DNA of 64,000 nt from Bordetella ansorpii (GCF_900078315.1 NZ_FKBS01000012.1:227460-291459); one strand, 5' to 3'. Counted from the stretch's first letter, positions 16,711 through 25,180 are shown. Made by a program: numbers and translations. Notes: generated by a model from the sequence alone, not told the origin.

Positions 16711-17451
16711 ATGCCGTCACTCGCAGGGAAAAAAGCATTCGTCACCGGCGCCAGCCGGGGCATCGGCGCGGCCATCGCGCGCCGTCTGGCGGCCGAGGGC
16801 GCGGACGTCGCCATCGGCTACGAGCGGTCGGCCGAGGCTGCCGACACCTTGGCCGCGGAAATTCGCCGGGGCGGGCGCCGCGCGGTCGCGGTGCGGATGA
16901 GCGCCTCGGAGCCTGCCTCGGTCAAGCAGGCGGTGGACCGCGCGGCATTCGAGCTGGGGGGCCTGGACATCCTGATCAACAATGCGGGTATCTTCCGCGG
17001 CGGGCCGGTCGAAGGGCTGACGCTGCAGGAGGTCGATGAAGTGCTGGCCGTGAACGTGCGCGCCGTCGTGCTGGCGTCCCATGCGGCCTTGGCCCATCTG
17101 CCGGAGGGCGGACGCATCGTATCGATCGGCAGCAACCTGGCCACGCGCGTGCCCGACGCCGGCATGAGCCTCTACGCCTTGAGCAAATCCGCGCTGATCG
17201 GCTGGACCCAGGGCCTGGCGCGCGACCTGGGGCCGCGCGGCATCACGGTGAATCTCGTGCATCCGGGCTCCACCGATACCGATATGAATCCGGCCGATGG
17301 TCCGCAGGCCGCGCAGCAGGCCCAGCGCATGGCCATCAAACGCTATGGCAAGGCGGACGACGTGGCGGCGCTGGTGGCGTTCGTGGCCGGGCCGCAGGCA
17401 GGGTCCATAAACGGCGCGGGGCTGACGGTCGACGGCGGCGCCAACGCCTGA
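16711..17451 (+). CDS. Short-chain dehydrogenase/reductase (3-oxoacyl-ACP reductase-like)
   Basis: A 246-residue classical SDR. It has the NAD(P) motif TGASRGIG near the N-terminus, the structural NNAG motif, SIGSNLATRVPDAGMSLYALSK with the catalytic Ser, Tyr and Lys, and the C-terminal GAGLTVDGGANA. AAAGGAG lies 9 bases upstream of the ATG. The gene pairs divergently with a TetR regulator, a very common arrangement for stress- or xenobiotic-inducible SDRs. Substrate unknown. Confidence 0.9.
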   Translation: MPSLAGKKAFVTGASRGIGAAIARRLAAEGADVAIGYERSAEAADTLAAEIRRGGRRAVAVRMSASEPASVKQAVDRAAFELGGLDILINNAGIFRGGPVEGLTLQEVDEVLAVNVRAVVLASHAALAHLPEGGRIVSIGSNLATRVPDAGMSLYALSKSALIGWTQGLARDLGPRGITVNLVHPGSTDTDMNPADGPQAAQQAQRMAIKRYGKADDVAALVAFVAGPQAGSINGAGLTVDGGANA

Positions 17452-17511
17452 GAGAGCGCCGGATGCGATGTGATCGGCCTGGCGTCGTGCAGCGGGCCAC
17501 GCCATCGGCGT

Positions 17512-18153
17512 TCAGGCATTCCAGGCCGATTGGCGGATCACGTCGCAGAAATTCCCCGGTCTGAACGCCGCTTCCTTGTCGGCGATGACGTCCCCCTTGA
17601 CGTTGCCAAAGGTGGTCTGCGGCTTGTGGCGGATCCCGTCGTAGAAGGCCTGGATGATGTCTTCCTTGAACCGGCCGCCGCGCGGATGCGCCGCCACGAT
17701 GGCCTCGCGCTGCGCATCGGTGTAGTCCGGATAGGCCAGGCCGAGCACGTCCATCTCCACGCCGGCCGTCACCAGCGCCACGACGGGATGCATGTGCCGC
17801 GGAATGCCTGGCGTGGTGTGCAGGGCGATCGCCGTCCACACGGTATCGATGTCCTGTTGCGCGATGCCGCGCGCGCTCAGGAAGTCGCGCGCGCAATTGG
17901 CGCCGTCCACCTCGAAGCGCTCGCAGGCGCTGCTGTGCTGGTGGGTCAGGCCCAGGTCATGGAACATGCAGCCGCAATACAGCAGCTCGGGATCGAAGGC
18001 CAGACCGCGGCGCTTGCCTGCCAGGGCGCCGAAGTAATAGACCCGGCTCGAATGATGAAAGAGCAGGGGTGAAGCCGTATCGCGCACCAGTTCGGTGATC
18101 TCGCGGGCAAGCTGGCTGTCGGGAATGGTGATGCCGTCTACGTCGAAGCGCAT
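17512..18153 (-). CDS. HD-domain hydrolase (cyanamide hydratase-like family)
   Basis: A 213-residue protein from the start at 18153 (MRFDVDG). The HD-type metal site is visible as LLFHHSSRVYYFG, then CMFHDLGLTHQH, and further on TAIALHTTPGIP. This pattern is shared with cyanamide hydratase-like and other small HD phosphohydrolase-fold proteins. Upstream in-frame ATGs at 18186 and 18240 would lengthen it but lack good ribosome sites. It diverges from an AraC-type gene with an inverted repeat between them, implying control by that protein. The reaction is not predictable beyond metal-dependent hydration or hydrolysis. Confidence 0.8.
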   Translation of the reverse strand: MRFDVDGITIPDSQLAREITELVRDTASPLLFHHSSRVYYFGALAGKRRGLAFDPELLYCGCMFHDLGLTHQHSSACERFEVDGANCARDFLSARGIAQQDIDTVWTAIALHTTPGIPRHMHPVVALVTAGVEMDVLGLAYPDYTDAQREAIVAAHPRGGRFKEDIIQAFYDGIRHKPQTTFGNVKGDVIADKEAAFRPGNFCDVIRQSAWNA

Positions 18154-18203
18154 GGTGGGATTCCGGGTGGGAAGAGAGGCCTCCATTTTGGGTCGCCGCA
18201 CCT

Positions 18204-18220
18204 CCGTCTTGAATAGACGG
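18204..18220. promoter_or_regulatory. Inverted repeat CCGTCT-TGAAT-AGACGG between the HD and AraC genes
   Basis: Six-base arms at 18204-18209 and 18215-18220 are exact reverse complements around 5 bases. They lie 48 bases before the AraC start and 51 bases before the HD-gene start, in the middle of the divergent promoter region. Candidate binding site; a weak TTGAAT/TATACT pair with 15-base spacing overlaps it. Confidence 0.4.
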
Positions 18221-18267
18221 GATACGTCATATACTGCCATTTTGCTTGAACGAGCGACATACGCATC

Positions 18268-19227
18268 ATGGCCCGGACGATCGTCATCCTCGCGCTACCC
18301 GGCGTGCAACTGCTGGACGTATCCGGCCCCCTGGACGTGTTCGCGCAGGCCAATGCCGAGGCGGGGCGCGCCATCTATACGCTGCGGGTGGCGGCCTGCG
18401 AGCCGGGCCCCGTGCGCAGCTCGTCCGGGGTTCGCCTGCTGCCCGACCTGGTGGTGGGAGAGGCGTGTCCCGCCATCGACACCCTGCTTGTCGCGGGCGC
18501 GCCGCATGCCGTGCATGCGGTCCTGAACAACGGCGTGACGCAATGGCTGCGGGACACCGCCTCGCGCGCCAGACGTTATGGTTCGATTTGTACCGGGGCG
18601 TTTCCCCTGGCCGCCGCGGGCCTGTTGGATCGGCGGCGCGTGACGACGCATTGGGCCGCCGCGCAGGCGCTGGCCGACGCCTGCCCGGGCGCGACGGTGG
18701 AGGAAGACGCGCTGTATGTCCGCGACGGTAAATTGCGCACGGCGGCAGGCGTCACCGCCGGCATGGATCTGGCCTTGGCGTTGATCGAGGAAGATCTGGA
18801 CCGCGAGATCGCTGCCCGCGTCGCATCCCAGCTGGTGATGTATTTCAAGCGTCCCGGCGGACAACTGCAGTTCAGCCGGACGGGGCAAGCGAGACCGGTC
18901 GGGCGCACTGTGCTGCAGGAGGTGCAGCGCTGGGTGGCCGCCCATCCCGCCTTGCCGCTGTCGGTGCAGGCGCTGGCCGATCATGCGGGAATGAGCCCGC
19001 GGCACTTCGCGCGGCTGTTCCTCGCCGAAGTCGGCATGACGCCGGCGGCCTGGGTCGAAATGACCCGCGTGGCCGCCGCACGGACCCTGCTGGAGCAGGG
19101 CATGGCGCCCAAGGCGGTGGCCAATCGCTGTGGCTTTGCCAATGCGGATACGTTGCGCCGCGCATTCGCCCGGCACGTCGGCGTGACCCCCGCCGACTAT
19201 CGCAAACATCACGGCAAATCGCCCTGA
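18268..19227 (+). CDS. AraC-family regulator with N-terminal DJ-1/PfpI-like domain
   Basis: A 319-residue protein. Residues 1 to about 175 form a DJ-1/PfpI-like class I amidotransferase fold, with Cys108 in ICTGAFPLAAAGLL and TTHW after it. Residues from about 215 form the two-helix-turn-helix AraC domain (LADHAGMSPRHFARLF and ANRCGFANADTLRRAF). This is the architecture of FtrA/CdhR-type activators, whose N-terminal domain senses a small nitrogenous or oxidised metabolite. It diverges from the HD hydrolase, its most likely target. Confidence 0.92.
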   Translation: MARTIVILALPGVQLLDVSGPLDVFAQANAEAGRAIYTLRVAACEPGPVRSSSGVRLLPDLVVGEACPAIDTLLVAGAPHAVHAVLNNGVTQWLRDTASRARRYGSICTGAFPLAAAGLLDRRRVTTHWAAAQALADACPGATVEEDALYVRDGKLRTAAGVTAGMDLALALIEEDLDREIAARVASQLVMYFKRPGGQLQFSRTGQARPVGRTVLQEVQRWVAAHPALPLSVQALADHAGMSPRHFARLFLAEVGMTPAAWVEMTRVAAARTLLEQGMAPKAVANRCGFANADTLRRAFARHVGVTPADYRKHHGKSP

Positions 19228-19367
19228 TACCGACGCAGCACCTGCTTACGAACGTTCATGTCTTGCTTACGCCTGCGTGGGTAAGATGGTTTTGCCAGAT
19301 TCCGCAACGAACAACAAAGGTCAAGGCCACGCGCGCCCGAGCCGGACTTTCTGACGGAGAACTAACC

Positions 19368-19814
19368 ATGCACAAGCGTATTCAAGGCCTGATGATTCCG
19401 CTGCTGATGGCAGCGGCGCTGGGAACAGCACATGCCCAACAAATGCAGACACGGGGCGAGAACTCGGGCGGCAGCGCCACCCAGCAGACCGCCCCGGTCA
19501 CCAGCGCCAGCGGCAAGCCCGTGCGCAGCCCCATCGTGGTGGACGGCAAGGGCTGGATGGCCGCCAGCGCCGACGAGCGCCGCGCCTTCCTGATCGGCAT
19601 GGCCAACATGATCGTGGCCGAGTCGGCCTATGCCAAGCGCCACAACCAGGCGGCTCCCGGCGCAGGCGCGCAGATCACCAAAACGCTGGAGAATATGAAT
19701 CTGTGGCAGGCCTCCGAACGCATCACCGCCTGGTACGGCGCCAATCCCGACAAGATGGGCGCGCCTGTGATGGGCGTGGTGTGGCGCGATCTGGTTGAAC
19801 AATCCTCCAAGTAA
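19368..19814 (+). CDS. Secreted protein of unknown function
   Basis: A 148-residue protein with a good signal peptide (MHKRIQGLMIPLLMAAALGTAHA, cleavage near residue 23). The mature part is polar, starting QQMQTRGENSGG and containing SPIVVDGKGWMAASADERRAFLIGM. No known domain is recognised. The ATG at 19368 has CGGAG upstream; a longer frame from 19263 is not favoured. It lies 16 bases before a small lipoprotein gene with its own AAGGAG site, so the two are probably one envelope-protein operon. Confidence 0.75.
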   Translation: MHKRIQGLMIPLLMAAALGTAHAQQMQTRGENSGGSATQQTAPVTSASGKPVRSPIVVDGKGWMAASADERRAFLIGMANMIVAESAYAKRHNQAAPGAGAQITKTLENMNLWQASERITAWYGANPDKMGAPVMGVVWRDLVEQSSK

Positions 19815-19830
19815 TCTCAAGGAGAACGCG

Positions 19831-20007
19831 ATGAAAAAGACTGCCTACAAACTCGCGGCGATCGCCTTGGTCGTCGTGCTGAACGGCTGCGCCACCGCGG
19901 CCGGCGGCCTGATCGGGGGCGGTGTGGACCGTGCCTCGGGCGGCGACGGCTCGGCTGGCGCCATGATCGGCGCCGGTACCGGCATGATGATCGACATCTT
20001 CCGTTGA
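19831..20007 (+). CDS. Small glycine-rich lipoprotein
   Basis: A 58-residue protein with AAGGAG 7 bases before the ATG. It has a basic start (MKKTAYK), a hydrophobic stretch, and the lipobox-like LNGC with the lipidated Cys at about residue 21. A glycine-zipper-like segment follows (GGLIGGGVDRASGG, MIGAGTGMM). It should be an outer- or inner-membrane lipoprotein. It is too short for most automatic gene callers but has every sign of a real gene. Confidence 0.8.
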   Translation: MKKTAYKLAAIALVVVLNGCATAAGGLIGGGVDRASGGDGSAGAMIGAGTGMMIDIFR

Positions 20008-20026
20008 TGTCCGCGCGCGGCCGCTA

Positions 20027-20055
20027 GGGCGACCGGCCTTCCGGCCGGGGTGCCC
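20027..20055. terminator. Hairpin after the lipoprotein gene
   Basis: CCGGCC (20033-20038) and GGCCGG (20043-20048) pair around TTCC, with outer GGGC/GCCC pairs at 20027-20030 and 20052-20055. No T-tract follows. It lies 20 bases after the lipoprotein stop. Confidence 0.45.
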
Positions 20056-20069
20056 AGCACAGCGCGACA

Positions 20070-20118
20070 CGCGCCAAGCGTCCGACGGCCGGCTGGCCTC
20101 GAACGGTTGGCGCGTTTT
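20070..20118 (+). terminator. Long stem CGCGCCAA/TTGGCGCG followed by TTTT
   Basis: Arms at 20070-20077 and 20107-20114 pair perfectly around a 29-base loop that can fold on itself (GGCC repeats), then TTTT at 20115-20118. It lies between the lipoprotein gene and the convergent peroxiredoxin gene and probably ends transcription of the former. Confidence 0.5.
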
Positions 20119-20162
20119 GCCGTCTGGCAGAACAGCAGGTTCCCTTCAAGCGTTAACAGGCC

Positions 20163-20663
20163 CTAGACCTGCTCCAGCAGCGACTGTGCGTCGCTGATCT
20201 TGAACTCGCCCGGCGCTTCCAGGTTCAGTCTGGCAAGCACGCCGTTCTCGACGATTGCGCTGTAGCGGCGCGAGCGCCAGCCCATGCCCTTGTCGCCCAG
20301 GTCCACGGCCAGGCCCAGCGCGTGGGTCCAGCGGGCCGAGCCATCGCCCAGCATGCGGATGGCGCCGATCGCGCCGTGCGCCGCGCCCCACGCAGCCATC
20401 ACGTGCGCGTCGTTGACCGATACGCACCAGATCTCGTCGATGCCCTTGGCGCGCAGTTGCGCCGCCAGCGCCACGAATTCGGGCAGGTGCCGGGCGGAAC
20501 AGGTGCGGGTGAATGCGCCGGGCACGGCGAACAGGGCGATGCGCTTGCCGCGCGCCAGTTCGTTGACGTCGTGCGACAGCAGTGTGGGCTCGCCGCCCGC
20601 CGGATCTTCGATGCGTTCCATCAAGATGCCGTCAGGCAGGCGTGCGCCGATGGCGATGGTCAT
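20163..20663 (-). CDS. Peroxiredoxin, Prx5 subfamily
   Basis: A 166-residue protein with the Prx5 active-site segment VPGAFTRTCS (peroxidatic Cys55), TRMLGDG-like later segments and WRSRRYSAIVENGVL near the end. It reduces peroxides with a thiol partner in the cytoplasm. AGGAGA lies 8 bases upstream of the ATG. It is a monocistronic gene between the small lipoprotein gene (convergent) and a GntR gene on the same strand. Confidence 0.9.
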   Translation of the reverse strand: MTIAIGARLPDGILMERIEDPAGGEPTLLSHDVNELARGKRIALFAVPGAFTRTCSARHLPEFVALAAQLRAKGIDEIWCVSVNDAHVMAAWGAAHGAIGAIRMLGDGSARWTHALGLAVDLGDKGMGWRSRRYSAIVENGVLARLNLEAPGEFKISDAQSLLEQV

Positions 20664-20809
20664 ATGAGGTCTCCTGGTTGGTGGTGCCGATCAGGTATAG
20701 CACGAGCTGCCTGGCAGCTGGATGGGGCCGTCCTGCAAGGCGGGCAACGTCTGCGGCGCCTCGACGTCGCGATAGCGCACGGGTCGGTGACCTGGAGGAG
20801 GACACTTGC

Positions 20810-21496
20810 CTACGTCTGCTTCGCTACCTGCTCGCGCAGTACCTCGAGGGCGGCGCGTTCGGCGTTCGCGATGTGGTCTTGCGCGGCCTGCTGCGCGCCG
20901 GCCGCGTCGCGCCGTTCGATACAGGCGAACAGGCGGTCGATCTCGGCCAGGCTTTGCGGCAGGCGCCGGGGGCTGGAGAAAGACGTGGCGCGCAGCAGAT
21001 TGATGCGCGACAGCATGCCGGGCAGCATGTCCTTGACCAGTTCGTTGTCGCAGCCGGACAGCAGCACATCGTAGAACTCGCGCTTGGCCGCCAGCAGCGT
21101 GCCCTGGTCCGCCTGGGCGGCGCAGCGGTGCAGGGCCTGGACGGTGGCGCGCAGTTTCTCGATGTCGGCTTCGCTGGCCAGGCGCGCGAATTCGTGCGCG
21201 GCATAGCCTTCCAGCAAGGCGCGCAGGGCATACAGGTCGCGCGCCGCCTTGGCCGTCAGTGTGGCCACGGTCGGGCCGCGATGCGGCTCGATGGCGATCA
21301 GGCGCTCGGCCTCCAGCGTGCGCAGGGCTTCGCGCAGGGTGGGGCGGCTGATGCCCAACTGCTCGCACAGTTCCATCTCGCGCAGCTTCTCGCCGCCTTT
21401 CAGCCGGCCCTGCATGATCGAGCTGCGCAGGTAGTCCTCGACCCGCGCACGCAGGGTGCTGGGCTTTTCGAACACGGAATCGGACGGCTTGGCCAT
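20810..21496 (-). CDS. GntR-family (FadR/FCD) transcriptional regulator
   Basis: A 228-residue protein. The winged helix is visible as YLRSSIMQGRLKGGEKLREMELCEQLGISRPTLREALRTLE. The all-helical FCD effector domain follows from about residue 85, including HEFARLASEADIEKL and the C-terminal DHIANAERAAL with metal-ligand-type His. The start at 21496 has GAGGA 5 bases upstream. It diverges from the operon at 21737, and the intervening region contains an ATTGTC-T-GACAAT palindrome of GntR type. Confidence 0.92.
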   Translation of the reverse strand: MAKPSDSVFEKPSTLRARVEDYLRSSIMQGRLKGGEKLREMELCEQLGISRPTLREALRTLEAERLIAIEPHRGPTVATLTAKAARDLYALRALLEGYAAHEFARLASEADIEKLRATVQALHRCAAQADQGTLLAAKREFYDVLLSGCDNELVKDMLPGMLSRINLLRATSFSSPRRLPQSLAEIDRLFACIERRDAAGAQQAAQDHIANAERAALEVLREQVAKQT

Positions 21497-21616
21497 GTAA
21501 TCCTCGGCGGGCGGAACGGGCCGGCGTGCGCGGCGCGGCGGCAAAGGCGGAACTATATCCCGCGGCGGCCCCCTTTCAGGGACGCCAAGGTCACGCCAGT
21601 ATGGCGTTTTTTGTAG

Positions 21617-21644
21617 TTGACTGCCATTCAGATTGTCTGACAAT
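21617..21644 (+). promoter_or_regulatory. Promoter with overlapping GntR-type palindrome ATTGTC-T-GACAAT
   Basis: TTGACT (21617-21622) and GACAAT (21639-21644) are spaced 16 bases and read toward the operon at 21737. The perfect palindrome ATTGTC-T-GACAAT (21632-21644) covers the -10 region. FadR-type GntR proteins bind such short palindromes, so repression by the divergent GntR protein is likely. Confidence 0.6.
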
Positions 21645-21736
21645 ATAAAAAAGACCGGAGACGACCGAGCGGTCCGGCATCGCGGCGTCCGCGGTTGTCC
21701 GCGCACGCCATCCCACCGATTTGAAGGAGACATTCC

Positions 21737-22162
21737 ATGGCAGACAAGCAGAATCCCGTGCAGGACCTGTTCGACCAGGGCCTGAAACTGCGCCGCGAAG
21801 TGCTGGGCGCCGAGTACGTGGACGGCTCGCTGGCGCGCGCCAACGATTTCATGATGGCCTTCCAGCGCATCACCACCGAATGGTGCTGGGGGTATGCCTG
21901 GGGCCGTTCCGGCCTGGACAAGAAGACGCGCAGCATGCTGAACCTGGCGATGCTGACCGCGCTGAACCGTCCGGCCGAGATCAAGCTGCACGTGAAAGGC
22001 GCGCTGAACAATGGCGTCACGGCCGACGAGATCAAGGAGATCCTGCTGCACGCCACCGTGTATTGCGGCATTCCCGCCGGCCTGGATGCCTTCAAGGTGG
22101 CCAACGGCGTGCTGGAGGAAGAGGGCGCGTTCAAGGATCCGCCCGCCCGGGGGCAGCAATGA
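21737..22162 (+). CDS. Carboxymuconolactone decarboxylase-family protein
   Basis: A 141-residue protein similar in size and pattern to PcaC: WCWGYAWGRSGLDKKTRSMLNLAMLTALNRPAEIKLHVKGALNNGVT, then EIKEILLHATVYCGIPAGLDAF. The family removes CO2 from carboxymuconolactone or acts as peroxide-type AhpD proteins; the lack of a CxxC pair favours the decarboxylase-like branch. GGAG sits 8 bases upstream. Its stop overlaps the next gene (ATGA), with which it forms an operon under the GntR gene. Confidence 0.87.
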   Translation: MADKQNPVQDLFDQGLKLRREVLGAEYVDGSLARANDFMMAFQRITTEWCWGYAWGRSGLDKKTRSMLNLAMLTALNRPAEIKLHVKGALNNGVTADEIKEILLHATVYCGIPAGLDAFKVANGVLEEEGAFKDPPARGQQ

Positions 22163-23082
22163 GCGCGGCGGCAGTGCGTGTCGGCTTCATCGGCGTGGGC
22201 AGCATGGGGTGGCCGATGGCCAGCCGCCTGCTGCAGGCCGGCCACGGCGTCACGGCCTGCGACGCGCAGCCGGGCCAGGCCGCGCGGTTCGCGAAAGAGG
22301 CCGGCGGCCAGGCCGCGTCCAACGGTCGTGAACTGGCCAGGCAGAGCGACGTGGTCATCACCATGCTGCCCACCAGCGTCATCGTCGAGCAGGTGCTGCA
22401 AGGGTCCGACGGCGTCTTGGCGGGTATCCAGCCCGGCACCGTCATCATCGAGATGAGTTCCGGCGTGCCCGCCCATACCCAGCGCCTGGCGCGCGCCGTG
22501 GCCGAGGCGGGCGGCGAACTGGTGGATGCGCCGGTCTCGGGCGGCGTGCCGCGCGCGCGCACCGGCGAGCTGGCCATCATGTTCGGCGGCGAGGCGGCCA
22601 CGCTGGAACGCGTGCGGCCGGTGCTGCAGGCGATGGGCACGTCGCTGCTGCATACCGGCGCGGTCGGCAGCGCGCATGCCATGAAGGCGCTGAACAACCT
22701 GGTGTCGGCCGGCGGCTTCCTGATCGGCGTGGAGGCCATGCTGATCGGCCAGCAGTTCGGCCTGGATCCCGAGGTGATTGTCGACGTGCTGAACGCCTCG
22801 ACCGGCACGAACAATTCCACGCAGAAGAAGTTCAAGCAGTTCGTGCTGTCGCGCGCCTTCGATTCGGGCTTCGGCCTGGACCTGATGGTCAAGGACCTGA
22901 GCATCGCCCTGGGCATGGCGCAGGACACCGGCACGCCGACGCCGTTCGCGGCGCTGTGCCGCGAAATGTGGGCCTCGGCCGGCAAGTCGCTGGGCAAGGG
23001 ACAGGACCACACCGCGGTGGCGCGCCTGTCCGAGCACCTGGCGGGCATCGAACTGCAGCCGCACAAGACGCGGCAGTCCTGA
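22159..23082 (+). CDS. 3-hydroxyisobutyrate dehydrogenase-family NAD(P)-dependent oxidoreductase
   Basis: A 307-residue beta-hydroxyacid dehydrogenase. The Rossmann motif GFIGVGSMGWPMASRL is near the N-terminus. Substrate-binding APVSGGVPRARTG and the catalytic-Lys region GSAHAMKALNNLVSAG follow. The gene overlaps its upstream neighbour by 4 bases and precedes a Bug receptor. It oxidises a 3-hydroxy acid to the semialdehyde or performs the reverse (tartronate-semialdehyde reductase-like). Which one is not determined. Confidence 0.9.
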   Translation: MSAAAVRVGFIGVGSMGWPMASRLLQAGHGVTACDAQPGQAARFAKEAGGQAASNGRELARQSDVVITMLPTSVIVEQVLQGSDGVLAGIQPGTVIIEMSSGVPAHTQRLARAVAEAGGELVDAPVSGGVPRARTGELAIMFGGEAATLERVRPVLQAMGTSLLHTGAVGSAHAMKALNNLVSAGGFLIGVEAMLIGQQFGLDPEVIVDVLNASTGTNNSTQKKFKQFVLSRAFDSGFGLDLMVKDLSIALGMAQDTGTPTPFAALCREMWASAGKSLGKGQDHTAVARLSEHLAGIELQPHKTRQS

Positions 23083-23187
23083 GCGGCAGGCCGGCCATCG
23101 GGCCGGCCCGCCACCCTCTGATCACGACAAGACATCGGCCCGATGAGGCCGAGGGGCACGGCTTTGTCCGCGTCCAGGAGACAGATG

Positions 23188-24159
23188 ATGAAATCATTCC
23201 CCTTGCTGGCGCTGTGCGCCACGCTGGCGGCCGGCCCCGCGCTGGCCCAGGACTATCCGTCGCGCGCCATCTCGATGGTCGTGCCTTATGCGCCAGGCGG
23301 TTCGACGGACGGGCTGGCGCGCATCGTCGCCAATGCCATGGGCAAGAACCTTGGCCAGACCCTCGTGGTCGAGAACCTGGGCGGCGGCGGCACCATGATC
23401 GGCAACCAGCGCGTGGCGCGCGCCGCGCCCGACGGCTACACCATCACCTTCGGCAATATGGGCTCGCTGGCGATCGCGCCATCGCTGTATCCCAGGTCGA
23501 AGTTCGACCCGCGCCGGGACATGGTGGGCATCGGACTGGTGGCCACCGTGCCGATGGTGCTGTCGGCCAGCAAGGCCAGCGGCATCACCAGCGTGAAGCA
23601 GATGCTGGACACACTGCGCGCCAAGCCCAATGCGCTGAATTTCGGCAATGCGGGTTCGGGCTCGACCAGCCACATTGCGGCGGCGAACTTCCTGTTCGTG
23701 ACCGGCACTCAGGGCACGCAGGTGCCGTATCGCGGCGCGGGACCGGCCATCGCGGACCTGATGGCGGGCACCGTGGACGCGGTGATCGACCAGACCGTCA
23801 CGATGATCCCGCTGCACACCTCGGGCCGGGTGACGGCCCTGGCGGTTGCCTCGGGCAAGCGGTTGCCGCAGTTGCCCGACGTGCCCACGTTCGCCGAGGC
23901 GGGCGTGCCGCAGTTCGACCTGAGCGTGTGGAACGGCATCGCGGCCCCGGCCGGCACGCCCGCGCCCGTGATCGCGCGGCTGGAGCAGGCCTTGAACGCG
24001 GCGTTGCAGGATCCCGAGGTGATCGCCTCGCTGGAGAACCTCGCCGCGGTGGCGCCCGTGGGCAGCGAGCGGGGATCGGCCGCTTTCCAGGCGCTGATCG
24101 CGAAGGACGTGCCGCGTTTCGCGGCATTGATCGAGGCGGCCGATGTGACGGTGAACTGA
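23188..24159 (+). CDS. Bug/TctC-family periplasmic solute-binding receptor
   Basis: A 323-residue receptor. The signal peptide MKSFPLLALCATLAAGPALA is followed by QDYPSRAISMVVPYAPGG. Other blocks include VENLGGGGTMIGNQRVARA, FGNAGSGSTSHIAA and VPYRGAGPAIADLMAGTVD. Two ATGs at 23185 and 23188 follow AGGAG; 23188 has the better spacing. It is the last gene of the GntR-linked operon and ends 13 bases before a convergent LysR gene. It should capture the carboxylic acid that the operon degrades; identity unknown. Confidence 0.92.
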   Translation: MKSFPLLALCATLAAGPALAQDYPSRAISMVVPYAPGGSTDGLARIVANAMGKNLGQTLVVENLGGGGTMIGNQRVARAAPDGYTITFGNMGSLAIAPSLYPRSKFDPRRDMVGIGLVATVPMVLSASKASGITSVKQMLDTLRAKPNALNFGNAGSGSTSHIAAANFLFVTGTQGTQVPYRGAGPAIADLMAGTVDAVIDQTVTMIPLHTSGRVTALAVASGKRLPQLPDVPTFAEAGVPQFDLSVWNGIAAPAGTPAPVIARLEQALNAALQDPEVIASLENLAAVAPVGSERGSAAFQALIAKDVPRFAALIEAADVTVN

Positions 24160-24172
24160 GCGCCGCCGGCCC

Positions 24173-25072
24173 TCAGAGGAACAGCCGCGCCATCTCCAGC
24201 CCCCGGATGATCGCGGCGGTGGCGTCCACCAGCGGCGGCAGCGGTTCGCGCACGGGCAGCGCCAGCGTCAGGTTGTTCATGATGACCGGCTCGGCGATCT
24301 CCGAGTACACCAGCGCATCCTGTCCCGGCATGTCGTGCAGCGCCGACCGGGGAAGAATGGTGTACAGCGTATCCTGCGCCATGGTCTGCAGGATGGTGTG
24401 CACCACGTCCACCTCGGCCACGATGTCCAGCGTCACGTCCAGTTCACGGCAGGTCCTGTCCACCAGCATGCGGATGGTGTTGGGCGCGCTGGGCAGCACC
24501 AGCGGATAGCGGTTCAGGTCGCGGGCCCGCACGCGCGGCGGCGGCAGCGGCCGGCATGTCTTGCTGTAGGCCAGCACCAGGTCTTCGCGGTACACCGATT
24601 CGAAACGCACCAGCGTCGAGGGCGGCGGGTCGTACAGCAGGGCCAGGTCGACGCGGTCTTTCGCCAGCCACTCGTTCATCTCCGAGCTCAGGCCCTCGGC
24701 CAGCGTCAGCGCGGCCTCGGGATGCAGGCGGCGGAAGGTCTGCACGATGTGCGGCGCCAGGCGGCGCGCCACCCGATGGGGCATGCCCAGCCGCACCTTG
24801 TCCTGCGTGGTGGACGCGTAGGCGCGCATGTCGTCCTTGGCGTGCAGGGCCAGCGCATCCAGCGCCTTGGCGTGCGCCAGGAAACGCAGGCCCGCCGGCG
24901 TGGGTTCGACGCCGCGTCCGGTGCGCACCAGCAGGTGGTGGCGCAGTTCGGTTTCCAGCAACTGGATCTGCCGGCTGAGCGAGGGCTGCGACAGCCCCAG
25001 CACGTCGGCTGCGCGCGACAGGCTGCGCATTTCGCAGGCCATGATGAAGTAGCGGATTTGCTTGAGATCCAT
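24173..25072 (-). CDS. LysR-family transcriptional regulator
   Basis: A 299-residue LysR protein. Its helix-turn-helix is MDLKQIRYFIMACEMRSLSRAADVLGLSQPSLSRQIQLLE, written here in two parts: DLKQIRYFIMACEMRS and RAADVLGLSQPSLSRQIQ. The effector domain resembles NAC/CbL-type regulators of nitrogen or aromatic metabolism (VRLGMPHRVARRLAPHIV). It diverges from the lactonase-type hydrolase gene at 25181 over 108 bases that include a T-rich stretch at about 25084-25102. It probably controls the five-gene operon there. Confidence 0.92.
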   Translation of the reverse strand: MDLKQIRYFIMACEMRSLSRAADVLGLSQPSLSRQIQLLETELRHHLLVRTGRGVEPTPAGLRFLAHAKALDALALHAKDDMRAYASTTQDKVRLGMPHRVARRLAPHIVQTFRRLHPEAALTLAEGLSSEMNEWLAKDRVDLALLYDPPPSTLVRFESVYREDLVLAYSKTCRPLPPPRVRARDLNRYPLVLPSAPNTIRMLVDRTCRELDVTLDIVAEVDVVHTILQTMAQDTLYTILPRSALHDMPGQDALVYSEIAEPVIMNNLTLALPVREPLPPLVDATAAIIRGLEMARLFL

Positions 25073-25180
25073 GCGCGCAATGGTATACGTTTTTTCTATA
25101 TCAGAAGTCAGCTTTGCGCCATTGCCGCGGCGGCGCGGGCTGCGGATGATGCGGGGATTCCCATTTCTTTGCCGCCTTCC

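Noticed and set aside
18209-18235. TTGAAT/TATACT as a promoter for the AraC-type gene.
   Set aside because: Spacing is only 15 bases; kept only as a remark at the inverted repeat.
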